The translations under genes were made by a program, and so were the position numbers. From contig NZ_CP014767.1 of assembly GCF_001611675.1 (NCBI RefSeq), positions 1-64,000 on the forward strand: a DNA stretch of 64,000 nt, in the 5' to 3' direction. Every line of letters starts with the position of its first letter. Positions within the stretch are counted from its first letter, which is position 1. The notes under the pieces were generated by a model. It made no database searches and was not told the DNA's origin. It worked only from the letters and a program-made list of their open reading frames with translations. The DNA comes from Pontibacter akesuensis. Lineage in GTDB: Bacteria > Bacteroidota > Bacteroidia > Cytophagales > Hymenobacteraceae. Shown here in pieces: positions 1 through 7,003 of the stretch.

Positions 1-48
1 GTAAATCATCTGTTCCTGGCTGTAGCGGTCGTTCCAAAAGTCTTTCAT
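1..48 (-). CDS. Class I SAM-dependent methyltransferase, N-terminal fragment (cut by window edge)
   Basis: Only the first 16 codons are inside the window, read leftward from the ATG at 48 (an in-frame ATG lies two codons upstream at 54). The start reads MKDFWNDRYSQEQMIY. The DFWNxRYSQ opening is characteristic of small Bacteroidota SAM-dependent methyltransferases of the TehB/UbiE-like kind; this assignment rests on recalled family knowledge and a very short stretch. The SAM-binding glycine motif would lie outside the window. It is on the same strand as the DUF302 gene but a terminator-like hairpin separates them, so it is probably a separate transcript. Confidence 0.5.
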   Translation of the reverse strand, partial: MKDFWNDRYSQEQMIY

Positions 49-154
49 AGGCATGCTTTTTATGTTGTTCGATACAAAGATGGGGTATGGTCTGCCCTGG
101 TTCAGTGACATTGGTTACACAAGCTGACTAATTTTGAATGACACGCCGTTTGGA

Positions 155-190
155 AATAAAAAAGGCTGCACTTTTCAGCACAGCCTTCTT
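155..190 (-). terminator. Rho-independent terminator downstream of the DUF302 gene
   Basis: A 7-bp stem (162-168 with 181-187) around a 12-nt loop is followed, in the minus direction, by a run of T residues (complement of 151-163). It lies 24 nt after the stop of the DUF302 gene. Confidence 0.6.
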
Positions 191-213
191 AATAATGTAT
201 AGTAGATTAGTCT

Positions 214-600
214 TTATAGATTGTTAATGGCAGTTTTAAGCTTTTGGCTTACCTCTTCTGCCAAAGAAGAAAGGTTTGGGTTGTCGACGGCAGCCATGGT
301 TTCCATGGGGTTGATAGCGGTTACTTCCACTTCGCCGTTTTCATGCTCCTGCAGCAGGACGTTGCAGGGCAGCATCACGCCGATGTTGGGTTCCTGCTGA
401 ATGGCCTGATGTGCCAGTTTGGGATTGCAGGCACTCAGTATCTTGTAGTTCCTGAAATCTACCTGTAGCTTTTCCTTAAATTTCTCCTTCAGGTCTATTT
501 CACTGATCACGCCGAAGCCTTCCTGTTGCAGGGCTTCCTTTACCTTGGCGGTGGCATTGTCAAAAGAGCCGTTGATTTTCTTGCTGATATGGTAACTCAT
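214..600 (-). CDS. DUF302 domain-containing protein
   Basis: 128 aa, soluble, no signal peptide. The whole protein matches the DUF302 layout: an N-terminal strand-helix unit (YHISKKI ... VKEALQQEGFGVISEID), then the conserved YKILSACNPKLAHQAI segment near residues 52-67, then a GVMLPCNVLLQE strand near residues 74-85. The single conserved Cys in the LPCNVLL segment is typical. The molecular role of DUF302 is not established; it recurs near redox and metal-stress genes. A small DUF2892 membrane protein gene lies just upstream on the same strand (39 nt gap), suggesting co-transcription. A terminator follows the stop. The call is firm at family level; function is unknown. Confidence 0.88.
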   Translation of the reverse strand: MSYHISKKINGSFDNATAKVKEALQQEGFGVISEIDLKEKFKEKLQVDFRNYKILSACNPKLAHQAIQQEPNIGVMLPCNVLLQEHENGEVEVTAINPMETMAAVDNPNLSSLAEEVSQKLKTAINNL

Positions 601-638
601 AGCTTGTTGTTTTTAGTGGTTTTGATCACTTCTGCTTA

Positions 639-833
639 TTATAGGGTATTGATGTCGGCCACATCGTAAGCCGGGCAATGCCCCACCGAGCTTGTAAGCG
701 CAAAGATGGTGGCCAGCCCGCCCAATGCAATGGCTGCCGGTCCTTTCACTGTTTTGGTGGCAATAAGCGCTGCTGCGCCCGCTGCCAGTGCCGACCGCAC
801 CAAGCGGTCTGTTGTTCCCATATTCTTTGTCAT
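639..833 (-). CDS. YgaP-type DUF2892 small membrane protein
   Basis: 64 aa. Residues about 10-50 form two closely spaced hydrophobic segments rich in Ala, Leu and Gly, and the C-terminus has the HCPAY motif that DUF2892 (YgaP transmembrane-domain-like) proteins carry after the second helix. The N-terminus MTKNMGTTDRLVRSALA is also typical. It is probably an inner-membrane protein of unknown function. It lies 39 nt upstream of the DUF302 gene on the same strand, and the two are likely one transcription unit. An overlapping open frame on the plus strand is a shadow. Confidence 0.82.
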   Translation of the reverse strand: MTKNMGTTDRLVRSALAAGAAALIATKTVKGPAAIALGGLATIFALTSSVGHCPAYDVADINTL

Positions 834-1286
834 AGCTTTTTATGTTTTGTGGTTCTGAATATCAACAGTATTTAATTAAATAACGTGGGTATCAGGAGAG
901 TGTTCTAGATCAATGTAACCTTCCCCTCTTTCATAAGAACATATCGAGCTGACTGCTTTCATACGTTGTGATAACCTATGTGGGAGCTGAGCCATTCCTT
1001 TTACCAAGCTTAGTACAGTAACGTACCGTTGAATAACACCAAGTAGATGAACCAGCAGTTAGCGCAACAGGCTTGAAGACGCTCCATGCAGGCGGGTGCC
1101 CATGTAGGAGTAAAGACAGTGGCTGCTGTAGATGAGATCATGTATCAATAGATTCTTACTCGGTCTTATCATTTCTCAAATCCCGTAATACCTTGTGAAG
1201 TAATCGCCGAACTTTAGCAAGTAGCGCAGGTAGTTTATTGCTGTCAAAGCGCTACATTTGCTGCCGAAAAATTAACAAGTTCAGAA
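834..1286. other. Intergenic region between divergent units
   Basis: No credible gene. It should hold the promoter of the DUF2892-DUF302 unit on the minus strand and that of the STAS-like tandem on the plus strand. The only element I can name is the -7 box listed separately at 1253-1260. Confidence 0.6.
1253..1260 (+). promoter_or_regulatory. Candidate Bacteroidota -7 promoter box (TACATTTG)
   Basis: TACATTTG fits the Bacteroidota TAnnTTTG -7 consensus and lies 26 nt before the first STAS-like ATG. A clean -33 TTTG is not obvious; TTTATTG at 1234-1240 is the nearest candidate, with short spacing. It would drive the three-gene tandem 1287-2562. Confidence 0.4.
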
Positions 1287-1697
1287 ATGGTCTTACACGA
1301 CAAAATCATCAGGCTGGACTACAACCCCGCAACGGACATCCTGGAGACCAGCATGCCGGACGTGACGCACTTTATGCTTTCAGAGGTAAAGATGTGCCTG
1401 GACGTCATCGTCACCAACATACGCAACTACGACATCAAAAAGCTTCTGCTGGATGCGTCCAACTCCGTCATAGAAATGGACGAGGACGATGAAGCCTACA
1501 AGGCCGTCGCCATGAAGTTCGGCATGGACCTTTTGGGTACGCGCCTGAAGAAGATCGCGCGGGTGGAATCCGCGGACGCGAGGCGCGAGGCCAAGTCCGA
1601 GGAGGCCAGGCAGCAGGCAAACCTTCCCATGGAGTTCCGGAACTTCTCCAGCAGAGACGAGGCCATGAGCTGGCTGTTGGAAATGCGCGTGGCGTAA
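1287..1697 (+). CDS. SpoIIAA/STAS-like small protein, tandem copy 1
   Basis: 136 aa, soluble. It opens with KIIRLDYNPATDILETSMPD, a signature shared by the next two genes and by the gene at 18334. Conserved landmarks are the LDYNPATD strand near residue 10, a helix with the pattern LSEVKxCLDVI near 30-42, a strand IKKLLLDASN near 51-60 and a C-terminal FxSxxEAxxWL motif. The strand-helix-strand order with a central LLLDAS strand resembles STAS/SEC14-like (SpoIIAA-like) folds; fold and role are inferred. It starts a tandem of three paralogues on one strand with gaps of 26 and 5 nt, so an operon is likely. An insert of acidic residues (EMDEDDEA) follows the central strand. Confidence 0.75.
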   Translation: MVLHDKIIRLDYNPATDILETSMPDVTHFMLSEVKMCLDVIVTNIRNYDIKKLLLDASNSVIEMDEDDEAYKAVAMKFGMDLLGTRLKKIARVESADARREAKSEEARQQANLPMEFRNFSSRDEAMSWLLEMRVA

Positions 1698-1723
1698 ATC
1701 CGTTTACCCAACCGACAAGCCCC

Positions 1724-2152
1724 ATGATCATTTTTGAGAACAGCATCATCAAGCTGGACTACGACCCTGCCACCGACATCGTGGTGATCGAGTACCCCAG
1801 CCTGTACGGTTACCTGCTGCCAGAGATAAAGCACAGCCTGGACATTTTGACGGACACCGTCAGAAGCTACGACATAAAGAGGGTGCTGCTCGACGCCTCC
1901 AGAACGACCGTGTCTGTGACACCAGAGGAAAGCAGGGAGCTAACCGTCTACCTGGCCGGCGCACTGGCACGTACGCGCGTGCGGAAACTGGCGCGGGTAC
2001 AGTCGCTTGACACAACCGTGGAGACGCGGGCAACAGAGAACATAGCGCACGTGCAGCAGGAGTTTACGCTCCCTTACCTGCTGCAAAGCTTCACGCAGAA
2101 GGCGGAGGCCCTGGCGTGGCTGCAGGATGAATCTGTAACGGACCGGATTTAA
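1724..2152 (+). CDS. SpoIIAA/STAS-like small protein, tandem copy 2
   Basis: 142 aa, paralogue of its two neighbours. It begins MIIFENSIIKLDYDPATDIV, keeps the helix LPEIKHSLDILT, the strand IKRVLLDASR near residues 52-61, a basic stretch TRVRKLARVQS near 88-98 and the terminal FTQKAEALAWLQD motif. The same basic patch after the third helix is found in the other copies (TRLKKIARVES, TRLQKVARIAT), so it is probably functional. Codon usage and GC match the neighbours, suggesting local duplication rather than separate acquisition. The ligand and partner are unknown. Confidence 0.75.
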   Translation: MIIFENSIIKLDYDPATDIVVIEYPSLYGYLLPEIKHSLDILTDTVRSYDIKRVLLDASRTTVSVTPEESRELTVYLAGALARTRVRKLARVQSLDTTVETRATENIAHVQQEFTLPYLLQSFTQKAEALAWLQDESVTDRI

Positions 2153-2157
2153 CCACC

Positions 2158-2562
2158 ATGATCATCTACCACAACAGCATCATCACGCTGGACTACAACC
2201 CCGCCACGGATATTTTGTCGGTTGCTTTGCCCGATATGCAGGCGCACTCCATCAGCGAGGTGGAGCATTGCCTTGACATCATTGCGGAGCATATTGTCTC
2301 CTATGACGTGAAGAAGCTGCTGCTGGATTCCAGCAAGGCCGTGGTGGAAGTCGGGGACGAAGCCTACAGGAGCCTCATACTGCAGTTCAGCAGGCAGCTG
2401 ATGAAGACAAGGCTGCAGAAGGTGGCCCGCATCGCGACCCCTGTCGCCTCGCAGGAGCACAGGGCAAATCTGGTGGCAGAGGAGGTGCACCAGCTGAATC
2501 CTGCGGTGGCATACGAGAACTTCACAGGCAGGGCGGCAGCACTGGATTGGCTCCTTCTATAA
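2158..2562 (+). CDS. SpoIIAA/STAS-like small protein, tandem copy 3
   Basis: 134 aa, third tandem paralogue, starting 5 nt after the stop of copy 2, which supports translational coupling. It opens with MIIYHNSIITLDYNPATDIL and has the helix ISEVEHCLDIIAEHI, the strand VKKLLLDSSKAVVEV and the C-terminal FTGRAAALDWLLL. The Ser pair after LLLD occupies the place of Ala-Ser in copies 1 and 2. In classical STAS proteins this loop carries the phosphorylated Ser, but whether that applies here is open. No signal peptide or membrane segment. Function is unknown. Confidence 0.75.
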   Translation: MIIYHNSIITLDYNPATDILSVALPDMQAHSISEVEHCLDIIAEHIVSYDVKKLLLDSSKAVVEVGDEAYRSLILQFSRQLMKTRLQKVARIATPVASQEHRANLVAEEVHQLNPAVAYENFTGRAAALDWLLL

Positions 2563-2638
2563 TTTTCGGCGATTTCGGTAATAACAGAACTTAGACTCAG
2601 GCAGAACCTGAAGGACATAACTAGTTAGCAACTGAACA

Positions 2639-3010
2639 ATGATCAAACAAATTCTACTCGTTGGACTTGGAGGCGGAATTGGCAGCATGTTACGTTTTTT
2701 GACTTCTGTCGTGACTGCAAGATATTACCCGAGCTTCTTTTTTCTTTCAACATTTGCGGTCAACATTATTGGTTGCTTCCTAATCGGACTTCTGCTCGGA
2801 GCACTTGGTCAGAGTGTTCACACAAACCAGGATTTAAAAGTTTTGTTCATTACAGGGTTCTGTGGTGGCTACACCACCTTTTCAGCTTTTGCAGCCGAGA
2901 ATGTTCATTTGATGCAAAACAACAGCTACTGGGTAGCCATGCTGTACATCGGACTCAGTATAATCACAGGACTACTTGCGGTATGGCTCGGTTTAACAAT
3001 GGCCAAATAA
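2639..3010 (+). CDS. crcB: CrcB/FluC fluoride ion channel
   Basis: 123 aa with four predicted transmembrane helices, the usual length for the family. Diagnostic motifs are GGGIGSMLRF near the N-terminus, TFAVNIIGCF near residues 38-47 and GFCGGYTTFSAFAAE near 73-87; the last carries the Thr/Ser-Phe fluoride-coordinating segment. FluC proteins work as dual-topology dimers in the inner membrane and export toxic fluoride. The gene follows the STAS-like tandem by 76 nt and may be co-transcribed or have its own promoter. I looked for a fluoride riboswitch in the short leader and saw no convincing one. Confidence 0.95.
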   Translation: MIKQILLVGLGGGIGSMLRFLTSVVTARYYPSFFFLSTFAVNIIGCFLIGLLLGALGQSVHTNQDLKVLFITGFCGGYTTFSAFAAENVHLMQNNSYWVAMLYIGLSIITGLLAVWLGLTMAK

Positions 3011-3130
3011 ATTCAACTTTAAAAAGTGGAGCACTTTGCTTTAGGATTATAATAGTTTAATATAACCCAACCTCTTGTTCCATACAGGATTTAAGCCACA
3101 CATCACTGCGTTCATGTCAAAAAAACCTTG

Positions 3131-3397
3131 TAGCTGTTGCACAACTCTTACCATCCCCAGGTCTTGCTTCCATTTTAACGCTTAAAGCTCCATCACAGCT
3201 TTCCAGCTGGAGAGGAGACAGTAGAAACGCATCGACAAAAACTGGATAAAGGCTGCTGAGAGAAGCCAGAGCTCCGGCACGTGCGCCGAGAGAGAAGTGT
3301 AGCTCCTTCTTATGCTTGAAAGTCTTCTTGCCCTGCATAGCACTAAAGGTTTAACCAATATGCTTACGGCTGTATTCGGACAGTTGTGCAACAGCCA
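3131..3397 (-). mobile_element. MITE-like relic of the IS1182-type element at 15450-16596
   Basis: A 267-bp segment bounded by the same terminal inverted repeat as the larger element (AGCTGTTGCACAACT at 3132-3146 and AGTTGTGCAACAGCCA at 3382-3397). On the minus strand it still encodes pieces of the transposase N-terminus in two frames (MQGKKTFKHKKELHFSLGA, then LSAHVPE), so it derives from the IS by internal deletion and frameshift. It is non-coding now but could be mobilised in trans. It lies between crcB and amn. Confidence 0.7.
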
Positions 3398-3430
3398 CGA
3401 GGGTTTTATAAGATTCGGGTATAACAAGTG

Positions 3431-3488
3431 TAACTTGGATTGTCGGGCCGGCTCCCATGAATAGGAGCCGGCCCGACAATCCAAGTTA
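3431..3488. repeat. Perfect 25-bp inverted repeat (long hairpin) after the amn gene
   Basis: Arms 3431-3455 and 3464-3488 are perfect reverse complements, 25 bp, GC-rich in the inner half, with an 8-nt loop CATGAATA. It lies 66 nt downstream of the amn stop and 33 nt from the MITE-like relic. No T-tract follows on either strand, so it is not a classical terminator, although a stem of this strength could block polymerase. The right flank contains TTATGATAAGT, which is also found in the dispersed repeat family of this window. Confidence 0.7.
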
Positions 3489-3553
3489 TGATAAGTGATG
3501 TTTACAACAATAAAAGAGCATGGCGGCGTAAGCCTTCAGTTGTGTTACAGGTT

Positions 3554-4321
3554 CTAGTCGAAGCGCAAGTGCTTCACTGACTCACCTGAGTTGATAAGCT
3601 CCAGCAGTGAGTCTATGCCTATGCTCAGGTGTTTCTCCACGTAACTGGTGGTCACCAGCTTATCGCTTTCAGAGGTTTTCACACCTTCTGGTGTCATTGG
3701 GTTATCCGATACAAGCAATAAAGCACCGTGCGGTATTTTATTAGTGAAGCCAACTGTAAAGATGGTGGCGGTTTCCATGTCAATACCGATGGCACGTATC
3801 TGGCGCAGGTACTCCTTAAACTCCTCGTCGTGCTCCCAGACGCGTCGGTTCGTGGTATATACCGTACCGGTCCAATAGTCCATTTCATGCTTCTTTATCA
3901 TCGATGATACGGCACGTTGCAAACGGAACGAGGGCAATGCCGGAATTTCCTGTGGCAGGTAATCGCTAGAAGTCCCTTCACCCCGGATGGCAGCGATTGG
4001 GAGGATGAGGTCACCTAACCGTGTCTTCTTTTTCAGTCCGCCGCATTTGCCCAGGAACAGAGCGGCTTTCGGTTTCACGGCTGACAGCAGGTCCATTACG
4101 GTTGCCGCCATGGCGCTACCCATACCAAAATTGACGATAGTGATATTATTGGCCGTAGCTGTTTGCATGGGCTTGTCCTCCCCTTTTACCTCCACACCAA
4201 ACCTATCGGCAAACATCTTGACATAGTTTATGAAATTGGTGAGCAGGATGTACTCCCCAAACTCTCCCAACGGCACGCCCGTGTAGCGCGGGAGCCAGTT
4301 CTGCACTTCGTCTTCATTCAA
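3554..4321 (-). CDS. amn: AMP nucleosidase (short Bacteroidota type)
   Basis: 255 aa, close to the size of the short Bacteroidota AMP nucleosidases, which lack the extra N-terminal domain of the E. coli enzyme. It belongs to the PNP/UDP-phosphorylase fold. Visible motifs are NFGMGSAMAA near residues 64-73, FLGKCGGLKKKTRLGDLILP near 89-108 and IGIDMETATIFTVGF near 177-191; the GxDMETA segment contacts the ribose. The enzyme hydrolyses AMP to adenine and ribose 5-phosphate in the cytoplasm. It is a single-gene unit followed by the long hairpin at 3431. The start at 4321 gives the expected N-terminus (MNEDEVQNWLPRYTGVPL). Confidence 0.9.
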   Translation of the reverse strand: MNEDEVQNWLPRYTGVPLGEFGEYILLTNFINYVKMFADRFGVEVKGEDKPMQTATANNITIVNFGMGSAMAATVMDLLSAVKPKAALFLGKCGGLKKKTRLGDLILPIAAIRGEGTSSDYLPQEIPALPSFRLQRAVSSMIKKHEMDYWTGTVYTTNRRVWEHDEEFKEYLRQIRAIGIDMETATIFTVGFTNKIPHGALLLVSDNPMTPEGVKTSESDKLVTTSYVEKHLSIGIDSLLELINSGESVKHLRFD

Positions 4322-4464
4322 CAGTTATTTTAATATATGGTATTTTACACCCTGCAACGCAATATGTTCAGCTTACAGCGGAAGAACATGTGAGGGAGCT
4401 TTCTTCTCGTTACTCCATTATATCAGAAACAGTATCTGCCCCTCCAGAAGACTCTTGTTCTTCA

Positions 4465-5214
4465 TCAGGAAGCATGAATGCCGCTCATCACCCGGTTAAC
4501 CAGATACTGCATAAAGATTTTATGTAGCGGCGCCTTCGCAGACTCTTGCCGGGAAGGCGCTTGAACAGAACTGCCTACAGCATCTATGGTTCTATTTATG
4601 CTTTCCAGGAACAGGTGAATGTGGTAACCGTCAGCCAGGGCATGATGTACCCGCACACTCACGGGAAGCATGACCTGCTGGCCCTTCCACTCCAGCCTGC
4701 CGAAGGCCAACTTTGGGATGGCATCGCTTGGGTCCTCCGGGTGCGCATGCTCCATACCCTTGAAGTTAAACCATGGCAGCGTAGTGGCATGTACCAAATC
4801 GGGTCCATTGTGGCCACAGAACAGCTTGTTGCTCTTTTTTACCTCCGCTATAATCTCTGATGCATGCTGGCAGAAGGTGTGCAGGTCAGGGTGGTGCGGA
4901 AGGTGTACGAACGATATGGTTTTATTGTCCTTCAGCACCGTCGTGGAAATGTCCACCGCCTCATACTTTACCACCTCATCGCCCTCCAGCCTTAGCAGGA
5001 AGTTCTCGGTGGCGCGAGTGCCCTCTGTGGCCGCATACAGATAGGCAAGGGATACCGGCAGGCCCTCCCACTTAGCGTAATGGTATAGCTTGGTAATATC
5101 TATCTGCGTGTGCACGTTGAAGAACGGCTGAGCAAAGGATCTAAAAAAGTGAAAATGCTCCTCTCGCTCCCACCCCTCTGTTCTGAAAGGAGCTTTACTG
5201 TATACTGTTTTCAT
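4465..5214 (-). CDS. CatA-like (type A chloramphenicol acetyltransferase family) O-acetyltransferase
   Basis: 249 aa from the ATG at 5214, preferred because the product then begins MKTVYSKAPFR and overlaps the preceding regulator gene by only 20 nt. The CAT fold is shown by the C-terminal VHHALADGYH segment, which matches the catalytic HHxxxDG motif, and by aromatic-rich N-terminal strands (FHFFRSFAQPFFNV). Enzymes of this fold transfer acetyl from acetyl-CoA to hydroxyls and act as trimers in the cytoplasm. Chromosomal Bacteroidota members are often not proven to act on chloramphenicol, so resistance should not be assumed. It is co-oriented with and overlaps a Crp-family regulator gene, suggesting a regulated two-gene unit. 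Confidence 0.82.
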   Translation of the reverse strand: MKTVYSKAPFRTEGWEREEHFHFFRSFAQPFFNVHTQIDITKLYHYAKWEGLPVSLAYLYAATEGTRATENFLLRLEGDEVVKYEAVDISTTVLKDNKTISFVHLPHHPDLHTFCQHASEIIAEVKKSNKLFCGHNGPDLVHATTLPWFNFKGMEHAHPEDPSDAIPKLAFGRLEWKGQQVMLPVSVRVHHALADGYHIHLFLESINRTIDAVGSSVQAPSRQESAKAPLHKIFMQYLVNRVMSGIHAS

Positions 5215-5869
5215 ATGCATGTATCTTTTGCTGCAGCAGTTTCGGATTGATTTCTGCAATGACGGTATGCTGAATTTTAACGGTTTTCGACTCTTCTAAC
5301 TCCACCAGCAGCCTGTTCAGGTTCCGGACAGAGGTGCCTAGGGCATCTGCAACCAGTGACTTTGAAATCTGGAGCTCGTTTAGCCTAGAGAACTCGCGAA
5401 GTACAACCAGCAAAGAGTAGAAAAGCTTGTTAGTACTTTGGATTGCTGCTTTTTCGGATGTGTTCAGCAGCCTTGAGATCATGGCCCGGTGAATCAGCAG
5501 GTTGAAATCTGGCTCCTGCGCGAGCATTTTCAGGAACTGCTCCGGGGCTATTCTCCAGAATGTGCAGTCAGTGACAGTCTCCACGGTGCCAAAATAAGGC
5601 ATGCTCATGATGGTTTCCACATCCCCGAGCACCTCACCCCTATCAAAAATGCCCAGTGTGAATGCCTGCCCTAGGGAGGTGGTGCGCATTACCTTGACCA
5701 AACCAGAGGAAAGGATGAAAACGCTGCGGGGCGAAGCGGCCTGTTGCAATAGCTTTTGGTGTAGCCCGTACTGTACACAGCTTACCCCGTACTTCTCCAG
5801 TAGGTGCTGATGGGTGTCTATGAACCGCATCACCTCTGCCCTGTACTCGGTTAACATGTGCCTTTGCAT
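5195..5869 (-). CDS. Crp/Fnr family transcriptional regulator
   Basis: About 224 aa from the ATG at 5869 (MQRHMLTEYRAEV); an in-frame ATG further upstream would add 23 residues of no family similarity. The N-terminal part is a cyclic-nucleotide-binding-like barrel (SVFILSSGLVKVMR ... FDRGEVLGDVETIMSM) followed by a long helix and a C-terminal helix-turn-helix (SKSLVADALGTSVRNLNRLL). No Fnr-type cysteine cluster is visible. Its end overlaps the start of the CatA-like gene, so both are probably translated from one mRNA. The effector is unknown. Family assignment is good. Confidence 0.85.
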   Translation of the reverse strand: MQRHMLTEYRAEVMRFIDTHQHLLEKYGVSCVQYGLHQKLLQQAASPRSVFILSSGLVKVMRTTSLGQAFTLGIFDRGEVLGDVETIMSMPYFGTVETVTDCTFWRIAPEQFLKMLAQEPDFNLLIHRAMISRLLNTSEKAAIQSTNKLFYSLLVVLREFSRLNELQISKSLVADALGTSVRNLNRLLVELEESKTVKIQHTVIAEINPKLLQQKIHAYENSIQ

Positions 5870-6111
5870 AGCACAAAGGTAAGGCATCCTATGGCTGCCA
5901 TAAAAGGACAAATGTCCGGGAGGCAAATAAACAAACAAGAGGTAACCAGATAGGCGTTAAAAAGAGTGCTAGTTAATCCCTTTCCGTACATTCGACCAGG
6001 CCCCGTCAAAGTACTAAAAGGGCATCCCCTCCAGGAGGTCGGAAAGGGGATCCTCATAACTGCTCTGATGTACAGCAGAGAGTTATTCTGGACATAATCA
6101 CATTACACAGT

Positions 6112-6230
6112 ATTGCTCCTGCTTGCCTATGCTTGGTTCTGCTCGCCCGTTCTTGCTCTTGCCCCGGAAATAAAGGGTTAAATGAGACGAATTGGAAAAG
6201 GGCTTATCATAAGATTTGTTACAGGCCGTT
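6112..6230 (-). repeat. Dispersed intergenic repeat, full copy
   Basis: Read on the minus strand it holds two modules. The first is AACGGCCTGTAACAA followed by TTATGATAAG, a pyrimidine stretch and AATTCGTCTCATTTAA. The second is a TTTCCGGGGCAAGAGC start followed by a 10-bp periodic run of CAAG/CGAG units (AGCAAGAAC, GGGCGAGCAG, AACCAAGCAT, AGGCAAGCAG). Related copies are at 12238, 16597, 22127, 31264 and 43986. It sits directly downstream of the chimeric gene 6265-6489. It fills the gap between that gene and the Crp-family regulator. Confidence 0.65.
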
Positions 6231-6264
6231 CACTCGGGCTTGGTGTTTCTAGCGCGACAAGCGC

Positions 6265-6489
6265 CTACTCGAAGGTGACCCTGATCCGGACCCGCTCGGC
6301 GTCTAGGGCCTTGGCGGGCACCACGCTCACCCGGTATCGGTGTGGACGCCCGGGGAACAGCCCTAAGACGGCGGCGAAGGCCTTCCTGAGCTCCGGGACG
6401 ATTAGCTGCCGCCCCGACAGCTCCACCACCAGCACCCCCTGCGCCGTGGCGTAGTCCAGGCGGCAGACTTGGTCCTCGTAGACAAGCAT
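6265..6489 (-). CDS. Chimeric small protein: STAS-like N-terminus with H-NOX-like C-terminus
   Basis: 74 aa. The first half, MLVYEDQVCRLDYATAQGVL, follows the opening of the STAS-like family in this window (MIIYHNSIITLDYNPATDIL in the gene at 2158). The last 22 residues, RVSVVPAKALDAERVRIRVT plus FE, are nearly identical to the last 22 of the H-NOX gene at 21489 (RVSVVPATALNAERVQLKVT plus FE). The H-NOX haem residues (His106, YxSxR) are absent, so it cannot bind haem in the usual way. The DNA just after the stop also resembles the H-NOX 3' flank, which points to recombination. It starts two codons after the stop of the upstream gene 6493-6726. Confidence 0.6.
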   Translation of the reverse strand: MLVYEDQVCRLDYATAQGVLVVELSGRQLIVPELRKAFAAVLGLFPGRPHRYRVSVVPAKALDAERVRIRVTFE

Positions 6490-6492
6490 AGG

Positions 6493-6726
6493 CTACACGG
6501 CCAGGTAGGTTTGCCTTAGGCTGGCGACGCCCGCGGCGTCTATCTCCTCGCCCGCGCCGCACCGCGCGGTCAGCTCGGCCACCAGCAGCGGGTCCGACAC
6601 GTACAAGCGCTACATGTAGAGGCCGCCAAGGAAGAAGCGGCAGTACAGGCGGTCCGTGCTGACCAGTGTCAGCACGATCAGGTCGCAGGCATTGAGCAGG
6701 CTCAGGAATTCCCTTAGCTCGTTCAT
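6493..6726 (-). pseudogene. Small hypothetical gene interrupted by an in-frame amber codon
   Basis: From the ATG at 6726 the frame runs 38 codons (MNELREFLSLLNACDLIVLT ... LGGLYM) to a TAG at 6612-6610, then stays open for another 38 codons (RLYVSDPLLVAELTARCGAG ... LRQTYLAV) to a TAG at 6495-6493, just before the ATG of the chimeric gene. The two halves are equally long and similar in composition, so a single CAG-to-TAG type change in a 77-codon gene is the simplest reading. No homologue recognised. Readthrough or a sequencing error are alternatives. Confidence 0.5.
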
Positions 6727-7003
6727 GTGAGAAGGGGTTTGGTGAGAGGGTGCAAATCTAACGCTTTTTCGGATACGGAATCCGGCTAACCGGGGATTCA
6801 AGCATGGCGCCTAAATGCAACCACCCATGCCCCTGCAGCCTTTTCGGCGCGCGATCGTATACAGCAGCACGTTTTCCCACGCGTGCGGGGCACGCGTGGG
6901 ATTGTGTTGTTTAGGAAGGGGAGCGGCCGCCCGGAGCAGGGACGCCCAGGCGGCCGCTCCCTTGCTTCCGACCTTCGGTTCCCTGGCTTCAGACAAGAAA
7001 AAC

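Noticed and set aside
2563-2638. Fluoride riboswitch before crcB
   Set aside because: The leader is only 76 nt and I could not place the conserved pseudoknot elements.
6815-7003. N-terminal extension of the family B gene and overlapping frames
   Set aside because: The paralogue at 19209 has no matching extension; the sequence is GC-rich palindromic DNA.
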